From positions 3,100,001-3,164,000 of the forward strand of contig OZ254082.1 of the NCBI GenBank assembly GCA_965267535.1: a stretch of DNA of 64,000 bases, given 5' to 3'. Source of the DNA: CAXBNB01 sp965267535 (GTDB lineage: Bacteria > Bacteroidota > Bacteroidia > Cytophagales > Cyclobacteriaceae). This document shows, one piece after another, positions 33,717-42,139 of the stretch (positions are counted from its first letter, which is position 1; each line of letters begins with the position of its first letter). Below the pieces are notes generated by a model. That model ran no database searches and was not told the origin of the DNA. It saw only the letters and a list, made by a program, of their open reading frames with translations. The translations under genes and the position numbers were made by a program.

Positions 33717-35237
33717 ATGCGCAGACTTTTTATAATACTGACCATCTGTACACTATCTCTTATTGGTATAGTAGCCATATACTGGCTGCCTGTACTGTGG
33801 GTGCTGGTAATTGTAGCCCCTCTGATTTTGCTTGGTATTTGGGATATGGTGCAAACCAGCCATACCCTCAAGCGCAACTTTCCTGTAGCAGGATGGGGCA
33901 GGTATCTGCTAGAAGATCTAAGACCAAAAATTTATCAGTACTTCATAGAATCCGAAACGGAAGCTTCTCCTATCAGTAGAATGTATCGCTCTATTGTATA
34001 TCAGCGAGCTAAAAAGGTATTGTCTACCAATCCGTTTGGTACCAAAGTAAATGTGTATGAAGAAGGCTATGAATGGGCTAATCACTCTATCAACCCCCTC
34101 GATCACCATGATCTAAACAGTCACCCCCGTGTAATGATTGGCGGGCCCGACTGTAAGAAACCCTACAACTCGAGCATTCTGAACGTATCTGCTATGAGTT
34201 TTGGCGCATTGAGCGACAGGGCCATATTAGCGTTGAACGGAGGTGCTAAAATCGGTGGTTTTGCACACAATACGGGAGAAGGCTCTATCAGCCCCTATCA
34301 CGACAAGCCCGGTGGCGACCTTATCTGGCAAATTGGTACCGGTTATTTTGGTTGTCGCAATTCCGATGGTTCATTCAACGATGATCTTTTTGCTGAAAAA
34401 GCTCAAAAAGAGAATGTGAAAATGATTGAAATAAAAATATCTCAGGGTGCTAAACCCGGTCATGGGGGCATTTTACCTGCTGTGAAAAACACGCCTGAGA
34501 TTGCTAAAATACGAAACCTGGAACCGCATACGACTGTACTTTCACCTCCCGGTCACCGTGAGTTTTCCAACCCACCTCAGATGCTCGAGTTTATCCAAAA
34601 GCTACGGGACCTTTCCGGAGGAAAACCCGTGGGTTTTAAGTTGTGTCTAGGCAACAAACTAGAGTTTACCGATATCTGCATCGCTATGCAAATGAGTGGT
34701 ATCAAACCTGATTTTATCACTGTAGACGGTGGTGAGGGAGGCACTGGTGCTGCTCCTTTGGAATTTTCCAATTACATAGGTATGCCTCTGCGCGAGGGTA
34801 TAGCCTTTGTAGCCGATCAGTTGCGTGGATACAACCTGCGCAAAGACATCAAAATATTGGCTTCCGGAAAAATCTTAACCGGATTTGATATTTTCAGAGC
34901 ATTTGCATTAGGTGCTGACGCCTGCTACAGCGCACGAGGTATGATGCTGGCATTGGGGTGCATACAGGCACTGGAATGCAACAAAAACAACTGTCCTACA
35001 GGAGTAGCCACTCAACAGGCCCATTTAGTAAAAGGGCTGGTAGTGGCAGATAAAGAAAAGCGTGTTGCCAATTTTCATGAAGAAACCGTCAAAAGCTTTG
35101 TTGAATTTATGGGCGCTACCGGGGTAGACAATATTTCTAAGATCAAACGACACCACGTATACCGCCGAGTGAACCAAACTGAAATAAAAACCTACGCAGA
35201 AATTTACCCACAAGTGCAGTTAGGTGAATATGTTTAA
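33717..35237 (+). CDS. FMN-binding glutamate-synthase-like protein
   Basis: The 506-residue protein has two N-terminal membrane helices (about 5-45) and then the FMN-binding TIM barrel of the glutamate synthase large subunit: SFGALSDRAILALNGGA, FAHNTGEGSISPYH, KISQGAKPGHGGILPA, TVDGGEGGTGAAPLEF and GADACYSARGMMLALGCIQALEC. Cysteines spaced C-x5-C-x4-CP (CIQALECNKNNCP) match the 3Fe-4S ligands. The glutaminase domain and C-terminal beta-helix are missing, as in archaeal-type and stand-alone FMN homologues. It is probably a membrane-attached flavin/iron-sulfur oxidoreductase; real glutamate synthesis is not assured. It is a single gene ended by a hairpin at 35250. Confidence 0.9.
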   Translation: MRRLFIILTICTLSLIGIVAIYWLPVLWVLVIVAPLILLGIWDMVQTSHTLKRNFPVAGWGRYLLEDLRPKIYQYFIESETEASPISRMYRSIVYQRAKKVLSTNPFGTKVNVYEEGYEWANHSINPLDHHDLNSHPRVMIGGPDCKKPYNSSILNVSAMSFGALSDRAILALNGGAKIGGFAHNTGEGSISPYHDKPGGDLIWQIGTGYFGCRNSDGSFNDDLFAEKAQKENVKMIEIKISQGAKPGHGGILPAVKNTPEIAKIRNLEPHTTVLSPPGHREFSNPPQMLEFIQKLRDLSGGKPVGFKLCLGNKLEFTDICIAMQMSGIKPDFITVDGGEGGTGAAPLEFSNYIGMPLREGIAFVADQLRGYNLRKDIKILASGKILTGFDIFRAFALGADACYSARGMMLALGCIQALECNKNNCPTGVATQQAHLVKGLVVADKEKRVANFHEETVKSFVEFMGATGVDNISKIKRHHVYRRVNQTEIKTYAEIYPQVQLGEYV

Positions 35238-35249
35238 GTAGCTTTGCCG

Positions 35250-35264
35250 TGCCGCCAAGCGGCA
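35250..35264 (+). terminator. Terminator after the FMN protein
   Basis: TGCCGC and GCGGCA form a 6-bp stem with loop CAA, followed by ATTTTC, 13 bp beyond the stop codon. Confidence 0.6.
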
Positions 35265-35581
35265 ATTTTCACTTCCAGCTATACTATTATTCAACTTTTC
35301 ATCCCGCTATGACTAGCTGTGAGGCAACACTTACAACTACACACATGATGTGGTTTTCTTAAGCTTGCCCTTCAGCTGTAAAGCATGCCCGTATTTGTAT
35401 GAGATCAGCGTTTTTCTCAAGCAAATAAATTGGCAGTCGGTTTAAACCCTGACAACTTTAACAAGTCTAATATTCGCAAAATCAAGCTTAAAAAATGAAA
35501 TTTTTTCATTTTTTGGCACAATAAGTGCGAATTATAGTTGTTATAGATGAAACTTAGGAATATTATATTTAATATTGGAAT

Positions 35582-35743
35582 ATGAAAAAAAGACAGCATT
35601 ATAAGTTTTGGATTTGTCTCTCCCTGTACATTATGTTCATGGGTTTTCTGGGTTGCAAGGAGAACACACTGTCGTTCAATCCATTCAACACCCCCGATAG
35701 TGAAGATATTTACGCTAGGAATTCCGAAACAAATACGCCCTAA
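35582..35743 (+). CDS. Possible small lipoprotein
   Basis: A 53-codon ORF starts at ATG 35582 and encodes a basic N-terminus, a hydrophobic segment and a lipobox-like GFLGCKE (Cys25), followed by a short polar tail ending NTP. It overlaps the 3' end of the convergent moeA gene by 29 bp. The lipobox and the position 345 bp beyond the previous gene make it plausible. It could also be the remains of a longer lipoprotein gene. A stretch CATTTTTTGG with a possible promoter lies upstream. Confidence 0.4.
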   Translation: MKKRQHYKFWICLSLYIMFMGFLGCKENTLSFNPFNTPDSEDIYARNSETNTP

Positions 35744-36932
35744 AGACCTCCCCCTTATCAAACATTGACCTATCTGCAGGCAGTTCGAGAAAAGCGTCCG
35801 AAGCAGAAAGATTAGACAAATCACCTGACCCCTTTCCGGCACATGGCCTGGCTATTACCTCTCCGTTTTTATTCACCTCACATTTAACTTGTAAGTAATA
35901 AGTCAGTTTTGGATGAAAAACAACTGGCTCTGTCAGTATGGCATAGACAGCATCACTCCACTCCGAAGCAAGACACTTTTTCAACCAGGGCAAAAAGTAA
36001 ACTACAAAACACATATAAGTTGAAACCGGATTGCCCGGCAAAGCAAATACCTTCACCCCCTGTTCACCTACACCAAACCAAAACGGTTTACCCGGGCGTT
36101 GTGCTACACGGTGAAATTTCTTTTGGACTGCCAATGCTGCCAGCACTTCGGGCACATGATCTGCTTTCCCTTTTGACACTCCCCCGCTCAGCACCACCAC
36201 ATCAAAGCGATCTACAATACCCTTCATTTGCTGTAACAAATCATCATAGTCATCGGTGAGATGAAATCGTTCACACTCAACCCCCAACGCCTTCAAGTGC
36301 GATGCAATCATTATCACATTAGACATTCGGATCTGATGTGGGTCCGGCTCCTCGTTCACATGTACCAGTTCATCTCCTGTGGCTACTATGGCTACCGTTG
36401 GCAATTTAGCTACTTGCACATATTCTTTGCCTACTGTAGCCAGCACAGCCACTTCTGCAGCTGACAACATCACGCCGGGGGACAGCAAAACATCACCTTT
36501 ACACTTGTCTGTTGCACGTTGGTGAATGTTCTGATGCTCTACAATTTCTGACAAATGTACATGAGCAATAGGAGTCTGCCCATCCTCTTTTATTTCAACA
36601 TCTTCGTAACGAACCACCGCAGTTGCTCCCTCGGGCAACACAGCTCCTGTCATGACCTCCAGCGCCTGCCCTTCGCTATTCAATTTCAAGGGAGGTGAAC
36701 CCGCCATTTGCACACCCACAACCTGATATTTGGTAATTCCCTTTTGAATAAAATCATTTGCCCGAATGGCAATACCATCCATCGTAACCCTGTCAAAAGG
36801 AGGAAAATCCCTATCTGCACGGATTTCTTCACGCAGCACCCTTCCTTCGCATGCTTCTATCGGCACCTGCTCGTTTCCCCAGTCTGTCAGTTCGTTTTGT
36901 ATAATATCGGTGGCTTCACTGGCACTTATCAT
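35715..36932 (-). CDS. moeA: Molybdopterin molybdenumtransferase
   Basis: The 405-residue protein matches MoeA: domain with RADRDFPPFDRVTMDGIAI near 38-56, GSPPLKLNSEGQALEVMTGAVLPEGA, the MPT-binding domain III with VAIVATGDELV near 180-190, VVLSGGVSKGKADHVPEVLAAL and FALPGNPVSTYMCFVVYF, and a C-terminal beta domain. It inserts molybdate into adenylyl-molybdopterin. It diverges from moaC-mobA across 70 bp, forming a small molybdenum-cofactor locus. MoaA, MoaD/E and MogA are not in the window. Confidence 0.95.
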   Translation of the reverse strand: MISASEATDIIQNELTDWGNEQVPIEACEGRVLREEIRADRDFPPFDRVTMDGIAIRANDFIQKGITKYQVVGVQMAGSPPLKLNSEGQALEVMTGAVLPEGATAVVRYEDVEIKEDGQTPIAHVHLSEIVEHQNIHQRATDKCKGDVLLSPGVMLSAAEVAVLATVGKEYVQVAKLPTVAIVATGDELVHVNEEPDPHQIRMSNVIMIASHLKALGVECERFHLTDDYDDLLQQMKGIVDRFDVVVLSGGVSKGKADHVPEVLAALAVQKKFHRVAQRPGKPFWFGVGEQGVKVFALPGNPVSTYMCFVVYFLPWLKKCLASEWSDAVYAILTEPVVFHPKLTYYLQVKCEVNKNGEVIARPCAGKGSGDLSNLSASDAFLELPADRSMFDKGEVFRAYLFRNS

Positions 36933-37002
36933 AACAATATTCTCTAATTTTAAACTTTCAAAAGCAAGTTAACCCGTTTCACACTTATTCGCTGTTACTC
37001 TC

Positions 37003-37503
37003 ATGAGCAAATCAGAACAAAGTCCACTTAGCCATATAAAACCCAACAACGAACCCGGAATGGTAGACGTATCGGGCAAGGTGATGAGCAAACGCATAGC
37101 CAAAGCTCAATCCACTGTAGTACTAACTGACGAAATCATGAAACAACTGAACAACGGTGACATAAGCACCAAAAAAGGACCGGTGTTTCAAACGGCTATC
37201 ATAGCCGGTACTATGGCTGCCAAAAAAACCGGTGAGTTAATACCGCTATGTCATCCTATAGGGCTGGACAGTTGCGATATCAACATAACAACGAAAGGTA
37301 ATGAGGCAGTGATAGAGTGTACCTGCAGTGTATATGCAAAAACTGGCGTAGAAATGGAAGCTTTAACCGGAGCATCAGTGGCAGCTCTCACTATCTACGA
37401 TATGTGTAAAGCCATGTCGCACGGGCTAGTCATAAAAGACACCTGCCTGGTAAGCAAAACAGGAGGGAAAAGCGATTACCAACAACCAAACAAGAAACAG
37501 TAG
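37003..37503 (+). CDS. moaC: Cyclic pyranopterin monophosphate synthase
   Basis: The 166-residue protein is MoaC: MVDVSGKVMSKRIAKAQ at the start, AGTMAAKKTGELIPLCHPIGLDSCDINI near 66-93 and EMEALTGASVAALTIYDMCKAMSHGLVI near 115-142. Active-site Lys and His residues are in place. It converts the MoaA product into cyclic pyranopterin monophosphate. One base separates its stop from the start of the next gene, so the two are cotranscribed. Confidence 0.96.
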   Translation: MSKSEQSPLSHIKPNNEPGMVDVSGKVMSKRIAKAQSTVVLTDEIMKQLNNGDISTKKGPVFQTAIIAGTMAAKKTGELIPLCHPIGLDSCDINITTKGNEAVIECTCSVYAKTGVEMEALTGASVAALTIYDMCKAMSHGLVIKDTCLVSKTGGKSDYQQPNKKQ

Positions 37504-37504
37504 A

Positions 37505-38656
37505 ATGTCGACACATAAAAAACACAGCCAGCTCACAAAACCACATAGTGGCACAGTTCACCCCCATGAATGGGCTATATTGGGTACTCCGTGCGGGGAA
37601 ATCAAAAAACTTGCATACCAGCTTATCCAAAAGCTATCCCCACACAAGGTGGGTTACCTGGATGCCGACCACAAGGGAGCCGATGAAGCAGGTGGACAGT
37701 TGCCTGCAGCGATAGGTCATGGCGCTACACTTGAGTATACTGATAAAATCGACTTTCATCGCTTGGATATAAACCAAACAATGAATGCTTTTGATTTTAA
37801 ACAACAATTTGCTTCCGAGGACATAGTGCTCATAAACGGAAACCACTTTGCTGCAGGAAGACAAATAGCGGTGATTGACAGCAGAAAACCTCTGAAAAAG
37901 AAGGTTGAAAAGCTGACCAATGTAGCTCTGATTTTGATGCAGCATGGCGAGAAAGGCATCCCTGATGTGCTAAAAAACACCATACCTGATATCTCGGAAA
38001 TACCTTGTTTTTCCATCGACGACATTGATAATATTGCCAAACTCATAACCCAAGATTACAGCACTCCGCTGCTTCAGGGATTGGTACTGGCAGGAGGAAA
38101 AAGCCAGCGTATGCAAAGGGACAAAGGAGCTATAAAATACCACAGCAAAGAACAACGGCTGCATATGTACGACCTACTGGATGAGGTAACACACCAGGCC
38201 TGGCTGTCGGTAAGCCACGACAATACCGCACCCCAACCAGAAAACACCCGCACTCTACCCGATACATTCATCAATCTCGGACCTATGGGAGCCATCTTGT
38301 CGGCTTTTAGGCAAGAGCCAAATTGCGCGTGGTTTACTACTGCCTGCGACCAACCACTGATTACAAAATCTACCCTGGATTTGCTTATCGCTCGCAGAAA
38401 CCCCTCTAAAGTAGCCACTGCTTTTTTCAACTCCGAAACAGGGTTTCCCGAACCTCTGCTCACCATATGGGAGCCCAGAGCATACGCCAGGTTACTCTAC
38501 TTTTTGAGTCAGGGATATAGTTGCCCCAGAAAAGCACTAATCAACTCTGATGTGGAGATTGTAAAACTGGAAGATGAAACTGTGCTGAAAAACGCCAATA
38601 CACCAGAGGAGTACCAGGAAATAATGAAAATTTTAGAAGTAAACGACCAGACCTGA
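37505..38656 (+). CDS. Molybdenum cofactor nucleotidyltransferase (MobA) with MobB-like N-domain
   Basis: The 383-residue protein has two parts. Residues about 195-383 are MobA-like: GLVLAGGKSQRMQRDKGAI (a variant of the LAGGxSxRMGxDK nucleotide loop), INLGPMGAILSAF and TTACDQPLITK. Residues about 20-190 resemble the MobB GTP-binding partner, but the P-loop (ILGTPCGEIKK) is altered and may not bind nucleotide normally. MobA attaches GMP (or CMP in MocA) to molybdopterin. The fusion is in line with coordinated bis-MGD synthesis. It follows moaC directly. Confidence 0.82.
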   Translation: MSTHKKHSQLTKPHSGTVHPHEWAILGTPCGEIKKLAYQLIQKLSPHKVGYLDADHKGADEAGGQLPAAIGHGATLEYTDKIDFHRLDINQTMNAFDFKQQFASEDIVLINGNHFAAGRQIAVIDSRKPLKKKVEKLTNVALILMQHGEKGIPDVLKNTIPDISEIPCFSIDDIDNIAKLITQDYSTPLLQGLVLAGGKSQRMQRDKGAIKYHSKEQRLHMYDLLDEVTHQAWLSVSHDNTAPQPENTRTLPDTFINLGPMGAILSAFRQEPNCAWFTTACDQPLITKSTLDLLIARRNPSKVATAFFNSETGFPEPLLTIWEPRAYARLLYFLSQGYSCPRKALINSDVEIVKLEDETVLKNANTPEEYQEIMKILEVNDQT

Positions 38657-38691
38657 TCTAAACAACGTTTTTAAAATTCACTCACCGCTAA

Positions 38692-40479
38692 TCACATCAA
38701 CCACTCGCGCTCCCCTTTGAGTGTCAGTACTTCATCGTCCATCAGGCGGGCAATCAATCCCTGAGATTTTGGCAATTCGTAAGCAAAGAAAAATTTCATG
38801 GTATGCAAACTACTCTGGTAAAAATCAGATGGATTTTGCTGCTTTCCTTTGATAGCCGCTACTCCTTGCAGGAGCCACTGCCAGCCTACTACAAGTAGTC
38901 CGCTGAGTTCCATAAATAAATTAGCATCAGAAAGGAATTCCTCTATCTTTCCACTACCAGCCTTGGTTACCAATTTGCCTACCACCTGCTGATACTGTAC
39001 AAAAAAATCGTAGTACTTTTTGGTATTGGGCTTAAGCTCGTCATACTTCAAAGCTGTATCTATGGCCGAGTTGATTTCTGCAAAAAGCAAGCGAGCTCCT
39101 TTTCCGTCGTTCATCAGCATTTTTCTTCCCAGCAAATCTATCGACTGAATTCCGGTTGTTCCCTCGTAGAGTGTAGTTATGCGAATATCGCGGTAGAGTT
39201 GCTCCAGAGGAAAGTCCACACAATAGCCATACCCTCCCAGACATTGTAGTCCATTACTTACCGATTCTATACCTTTCTCCGTCAGGTAGGCTTTCACGAT
39301 AGGTGTGAGTAATTCTAACAAAAGGTGATAATTTTCTTTCTCCTCACCCGTAGCTATTTGCTGCATGTCCTCATACTTTGCACAAGCCACCAGCAAACTC
39401 ATCGTGCCTTCAACCATCGTTTTCTGTGCTCCTAACATCCGCCGCACATCCGCATGATGCAGTATGGTTACCGGTTCTTCTGTAGGATTTTTAGAAGAAG
39501 GAAGCCTGCCCTGCGACCGCTCTTTAGCATACTGCAGCGATGCGTAGTAAGCTGCCGAAGCTATCGCTACACCTGTAGCCCCCACCTCTATCCGTGCTGT
39601 ATTCATCATCTGAAACATATAACGCAACCCCTGGTTTTCTTCTCCTACCAAATATCCTCTGCAATCGTCCTGCTCGCCCATCATCAAGTGAGTAGTCACA
39701 TAGCCGTTTTGCCCCATTTTATGAAACAAACCTGCTGTAGTTACATCATTATCTACTAGTCCGTCGGGAGTCACTCGTTTTTTGGGTACCACAAAAAGTG
39801 AAATCCCTTTGGCTCCTGCGGGTGCTCCTTCTATTTTGGCCAGCATCAGGTGCACTACATTTTCTACTCCATCATAATCCCCTCCTGAGATAAATATCTT
39901 CTGTCCTGTAATGTTAAAACTACCGTCATCGTTTCGGGTAGCCTTGGTGGTAATGTCTGACAGAGAGCTACCTGCCTGGGGTTCTGTCAGTGCCATAGTG
40001 CCTTGCCAGCGACCTTCACACATGGGCATGGCATAGTCTTTTTTCAGGTTTTCACTCGCAAACGACAAAACCAGACGTGCCGCACCCGCGGTGAGCATAC
40101 AATACCCAATGCCAGAGCTATTGGCCGCTGTGTAGATCGTTTCTACCATATAACCCACCATGTGCGGCAGTTGCATCCCACCGTACTCGGCTGGCTGAAT
40201 GGCACTAATCCATCCCGACTCACCCAAAGCTTTCAAAATTTTAGGAACCTGAGGGTGTACCGTCACACGACCGCCTTCCTGCTGCACACCCTGTCTGTCC
40301 ATTTCGGTGAAATAGGGAAAAAGCTCCTTGTCTGCAAAATCTTTTGCCGCATCGAGCATCATGTCTACAGACTCACGGGAATATCCGGCAAAGTATTCCT
40401 GAGAAAACAATTCTTCAAGCTGGTGTACTTCGTAAAGCAAAAAACGAATGTGATCGAGGTTGATGTATTGGCTAGCCAT
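38692..40479 (-). CDS. Acyl-CoA dehydrogenase with C-terminal extension
   Basis: The 595-residue protein has the N-terminal helical domain, the FAD beta-domain (MALTEPQAGSSLSDI and GQKIFISGGDYDG) and the C-terminal helical domain with LQCLGGYGYCVDFPLEQLYRDIRITTLYEGTTGIQS, where the Glu of YEGTTG is the usual catalytic base position for this subgroup. A further domain of about 130 residues follows, as in the long ACADs of Bacteroidota (AidB-like or Acyl-CoA_dh_C type). It oxidises an acyl-CoA and reduces ETF, and the etfBA pair at 6.4-8.2 kb is a fitting acceptor. It is monocistronic. Confidence 0.92.
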   Translation of the reverse strand: MASQYINLDHIRFLLYEVHQLEELFSQEYFAGYSRESVDMMLDAAKDFADKELFPYFTEMDRQGVQQEGGRVTVHPQVPKILKALGESGWISAIQPAEYGGMQLPHMVGYMVETIYTAANSSGIGYCMLTAGAARLVLSFASENLKKDYAMPMCEGRWQGTMALTEPQAGSSLSDITTKATRNDDGSFNITGQKIFISGGDYDGVENVVHLMLAKIEGAPAGAKGISLFVVPKKRVTPDGLVDNDVTTAGLFHKMGQNGYVTTHLMMGEQDDCRGYLVGEENQGLRYMFQMMNTARIEVGATGVAIASAAYYASLQYAKERSQGRLPSSKNPTEEPVTILHHADVRRMLGAQKTMVEGTMSLLVACAKYEDMQQIATGEEKENYHLLLELLTPIVKAYLTEKGIESVSNGLQCLGGYGYCVDFPLEQLYRDIRITTLYEGTTGIQSIDLLGRKMLMNDGKGARLLFAEINSAIDTALKYDELKPNTKKYYDFFVQYQQVVGKLVTKAGSGKIEEFLSDANLFMELSGLLVVGWQWLLQGVAAIKGKQQNPSDFYQSSLHTMKFFFAYELPKSQGLIARLMDDEVLTLKGEREWLM

Positions 40480-40782
40480 AGGAGTAATAATTGGGTTAAA
40501 TTGTAACTCCTGTTAAGTTAAAAGCTATTCTTTTGAAATACAAAAAAGAAAGTAAGATGGCAGGGATTCCGCTTTTAAACAAAGTCATGTGGAGACTTCC
40601 CCAGAAGTTTGTCACTCCGATACTTTTCAGTACAAAATATGGATCATTTCCTGCCGGAAAATCCTATCGATTCAACTTTTGGAAAGTTTAATTCTAAAAG
40701 CGGAATCCCTGAGCAGGATGGGCCGGACTGACAGCTAAAAACCTCATTGGTTTTGAGCATCGCCAGACGCTAATAATACACA
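40480..40782. other. Intergenic region holding a MITE-like element
   Basis: 303 bp between two minus-strand genes. About half is the palindromic element at 40561-40711; the rest carries the upstream signals of the acyl-CoA dehydrogenase gene. No ORF is supported. Confidence 0.6.
40561..40711. repeat. Palindromic MITE-like element, copy 2
   Basis: This 151-bp unit has perfect 17-bp terminal inverted repeats, CAGGGATTCCGCTTTTA at the left and its exact inverse at the right. Its reverse complement aligns with 25872-26024 almost end to end at roughly 80-85% by eye, with common words around TTTTCCGGCAGGAAATGATCC. The inner arms also pair, so the whole unit can form a long hairpin. No transposase is encoded, which is typical of a non-autonomous MITE or a repetitive extragenic palindrome. 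Confidence 0.75.
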
Positions 40783-41649
40783 CTACTGCTTTATAGCACT
40801 GTGATATTTGGAAGGAGTGAGACCGGTCTGCTTTTTAAACTTCCTGTTGAAATGAGAAAGGTTAGTAAATCCGGATTTGTAGCAAATGTCAACTATGCTC
40901 ATGTCCTTGTTGAGTAACATTTTACAGGCTTTGCCTACACGTATCTCATTCAGAAAATTAATATACGTTTTTCGGGTGCGTTGTTTGAAAAATCGACAAA
41001 ATGCCGAAGGAGTCATATTGGCCACATCTGCTATTTCTTCCAGCGATATGTGGCGGTGATACTGATCCATGGTAAATTGAATCACGTCATTGAGGCGCTT
41101 GCCGTCTCGCTCATCTACATTGCGATCTCCTACTTCGGCTGACAAATATTGGGGAGACCCGGCAGTAGCTAACCCGTGAAACACCTCCAGGAGGGTTATG
41201 ATCTTTTTTAGTTTTCTCGATTCCACTAAAGCCTTCATCAGGGGGATGAGTGTTTTGGTTTGCTCACCTTCCAGCTTGATCCCCTGCCCTGCTCTGGACA
41301 ATAGCGTCTGTAACTCTGATGCTTCGGGCAATTGGTAAAACTCCTGCCCAAACGAACGCTCATCGAAAAAGATGTAGATTACTTCGGTTTCCAGTTTACT
41401 ATCCGGAGCAAAGTAAGCTTCATCGTTTTTAAAAACATGCGGTACATTAGAACCTATTACAAAAATATCGTTGGGTTTAAAATCGCCAATATACCCTCCT
41501 ATGAAAGCTGTCCCTGTTCCCTTCAAGATTAGGGTAACCTGCATTTCCGGGTGCTGATGCAACGGGTTGTACATGTGCAGGCTTACATTGTGCTCTACTA
41601 CAAACGACTCGTTAGCACTTTTGGGCAACTTAAAAGGTAGTATTTTCAT
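40783..41649 (-). CDS. AraC-family transcriptional regulator
   Basis: The 288-residue protein has an N-terminal cupin-type sensing domain (HNVSLHMYNPLHQHPEMQVTLILKGTG, GDFKPNDIFVIGSNVPHVF) and a C-terminal pair of HTH motifs (ISLEEIADVANMTPSAFCRFFKQ and MSIVDICYKSGFTNLSHFNRKFKKQTGLTPSKYH), the AraC/XylS signature. It probably activates sugar-related genes, as is common for this cupin subtype in Bacteroidota. No target operon is adjacent; the acyl-CoA dehydrogenase gene downstream is separated by the MITE. Confidence 0.92.
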   Translation of the reverse strand: MKILPFKLPKSANESFVVEHNVSLHMYNPLHQHPEMQVTLILKGTGTAFIGGYIGDFKPNDIFVIGSNVPHVFKNDEAYFAPDSKLETEVIYIFFDERSFGQEFYQLPEASELQTLLSRAGQGIKLEGEQTKTLIPLMKALVESRKLKKIITLLEVFHGLATAGSPQYLSAEVGDRNVDERDGKRLNDVIQFTMDQYHRHISLEEIADVANMTPSAFCRFFKQRTRKTYINFLNEIRVGKACKMLLNKDMSIVDICYKSGFTNLSHFNRKFKKQTGLTPSKYHSAIKQ

Positions 41650-42139
41650 ACGGCTACTTTACATCAAAATCGAAACAAGCTGGCGAAGCAATGAGACCGT
41701 AAATCTACAGCACAATAAGTTACTTTTCCAGAAGCCTGATTGCTTTACAAACGCTATACTAATACATTAATGCAAAGAATTTGCATTCAAAAGAAAAAAA
41801 CTTGCAAAAATTGAATCAGTTTAAGCAAAAATCAATAGATATAGTGTGTAACCCCTACTCTAGCTTTGCCGTTGCTATTCCATCGAATAGTCGATTCTAC
41901 TTTTTTTAAATTACATTCACCCAAAAATGGGTTTTCTGTTCTTATCAGAGAACCAAAAAACCCAACCTATGCAGCAGGCTTTTTGCCTGCTGCATTCATT
42001 TTTTATATGATAAGCAAGGGAAGAAATTCTCTTTTCACTAAACCTCAAAGATCAGGGGCAGATCATACTTTGAAGCAACCATCAAACAATACTTCTTATC
42101 TATATTGAGGAGCTACGCGCATCCGGTGCGGGCGATTGG
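41650..42139. other. Intergenic region with terminator and possible small RNA
   Basis: 490 bp with no convincing gene; a plus-strand ORF of 80 codons at 41866 has no protein-like features. It contains a TAGCTTTGC box at 41861 and a strong hairpin followed by T residues at 41969-41995, which together could delimit a transcript of about 130 nt on the plus strand, or the hairpin may simply end the gene at 42140. Confidence 0.5.
41969..41995. terminator. Strong hairpin terminator
   Basis: ATGCAGCAGGC and GCCTGCTGCAT form a perfect 11-bp stem with loop TTTTT; ATTCATTTTTT-like sequence follows on the plus strand and a GGGTTTTTTGG stretch on the minus strand. It may act on both strands. Confidence 0.7.

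Noticed and set aside
41866..42108. Protein-coding gene of 80 codons
   Set aside because: No protein-like features; it spans a strong terminator hairpin.
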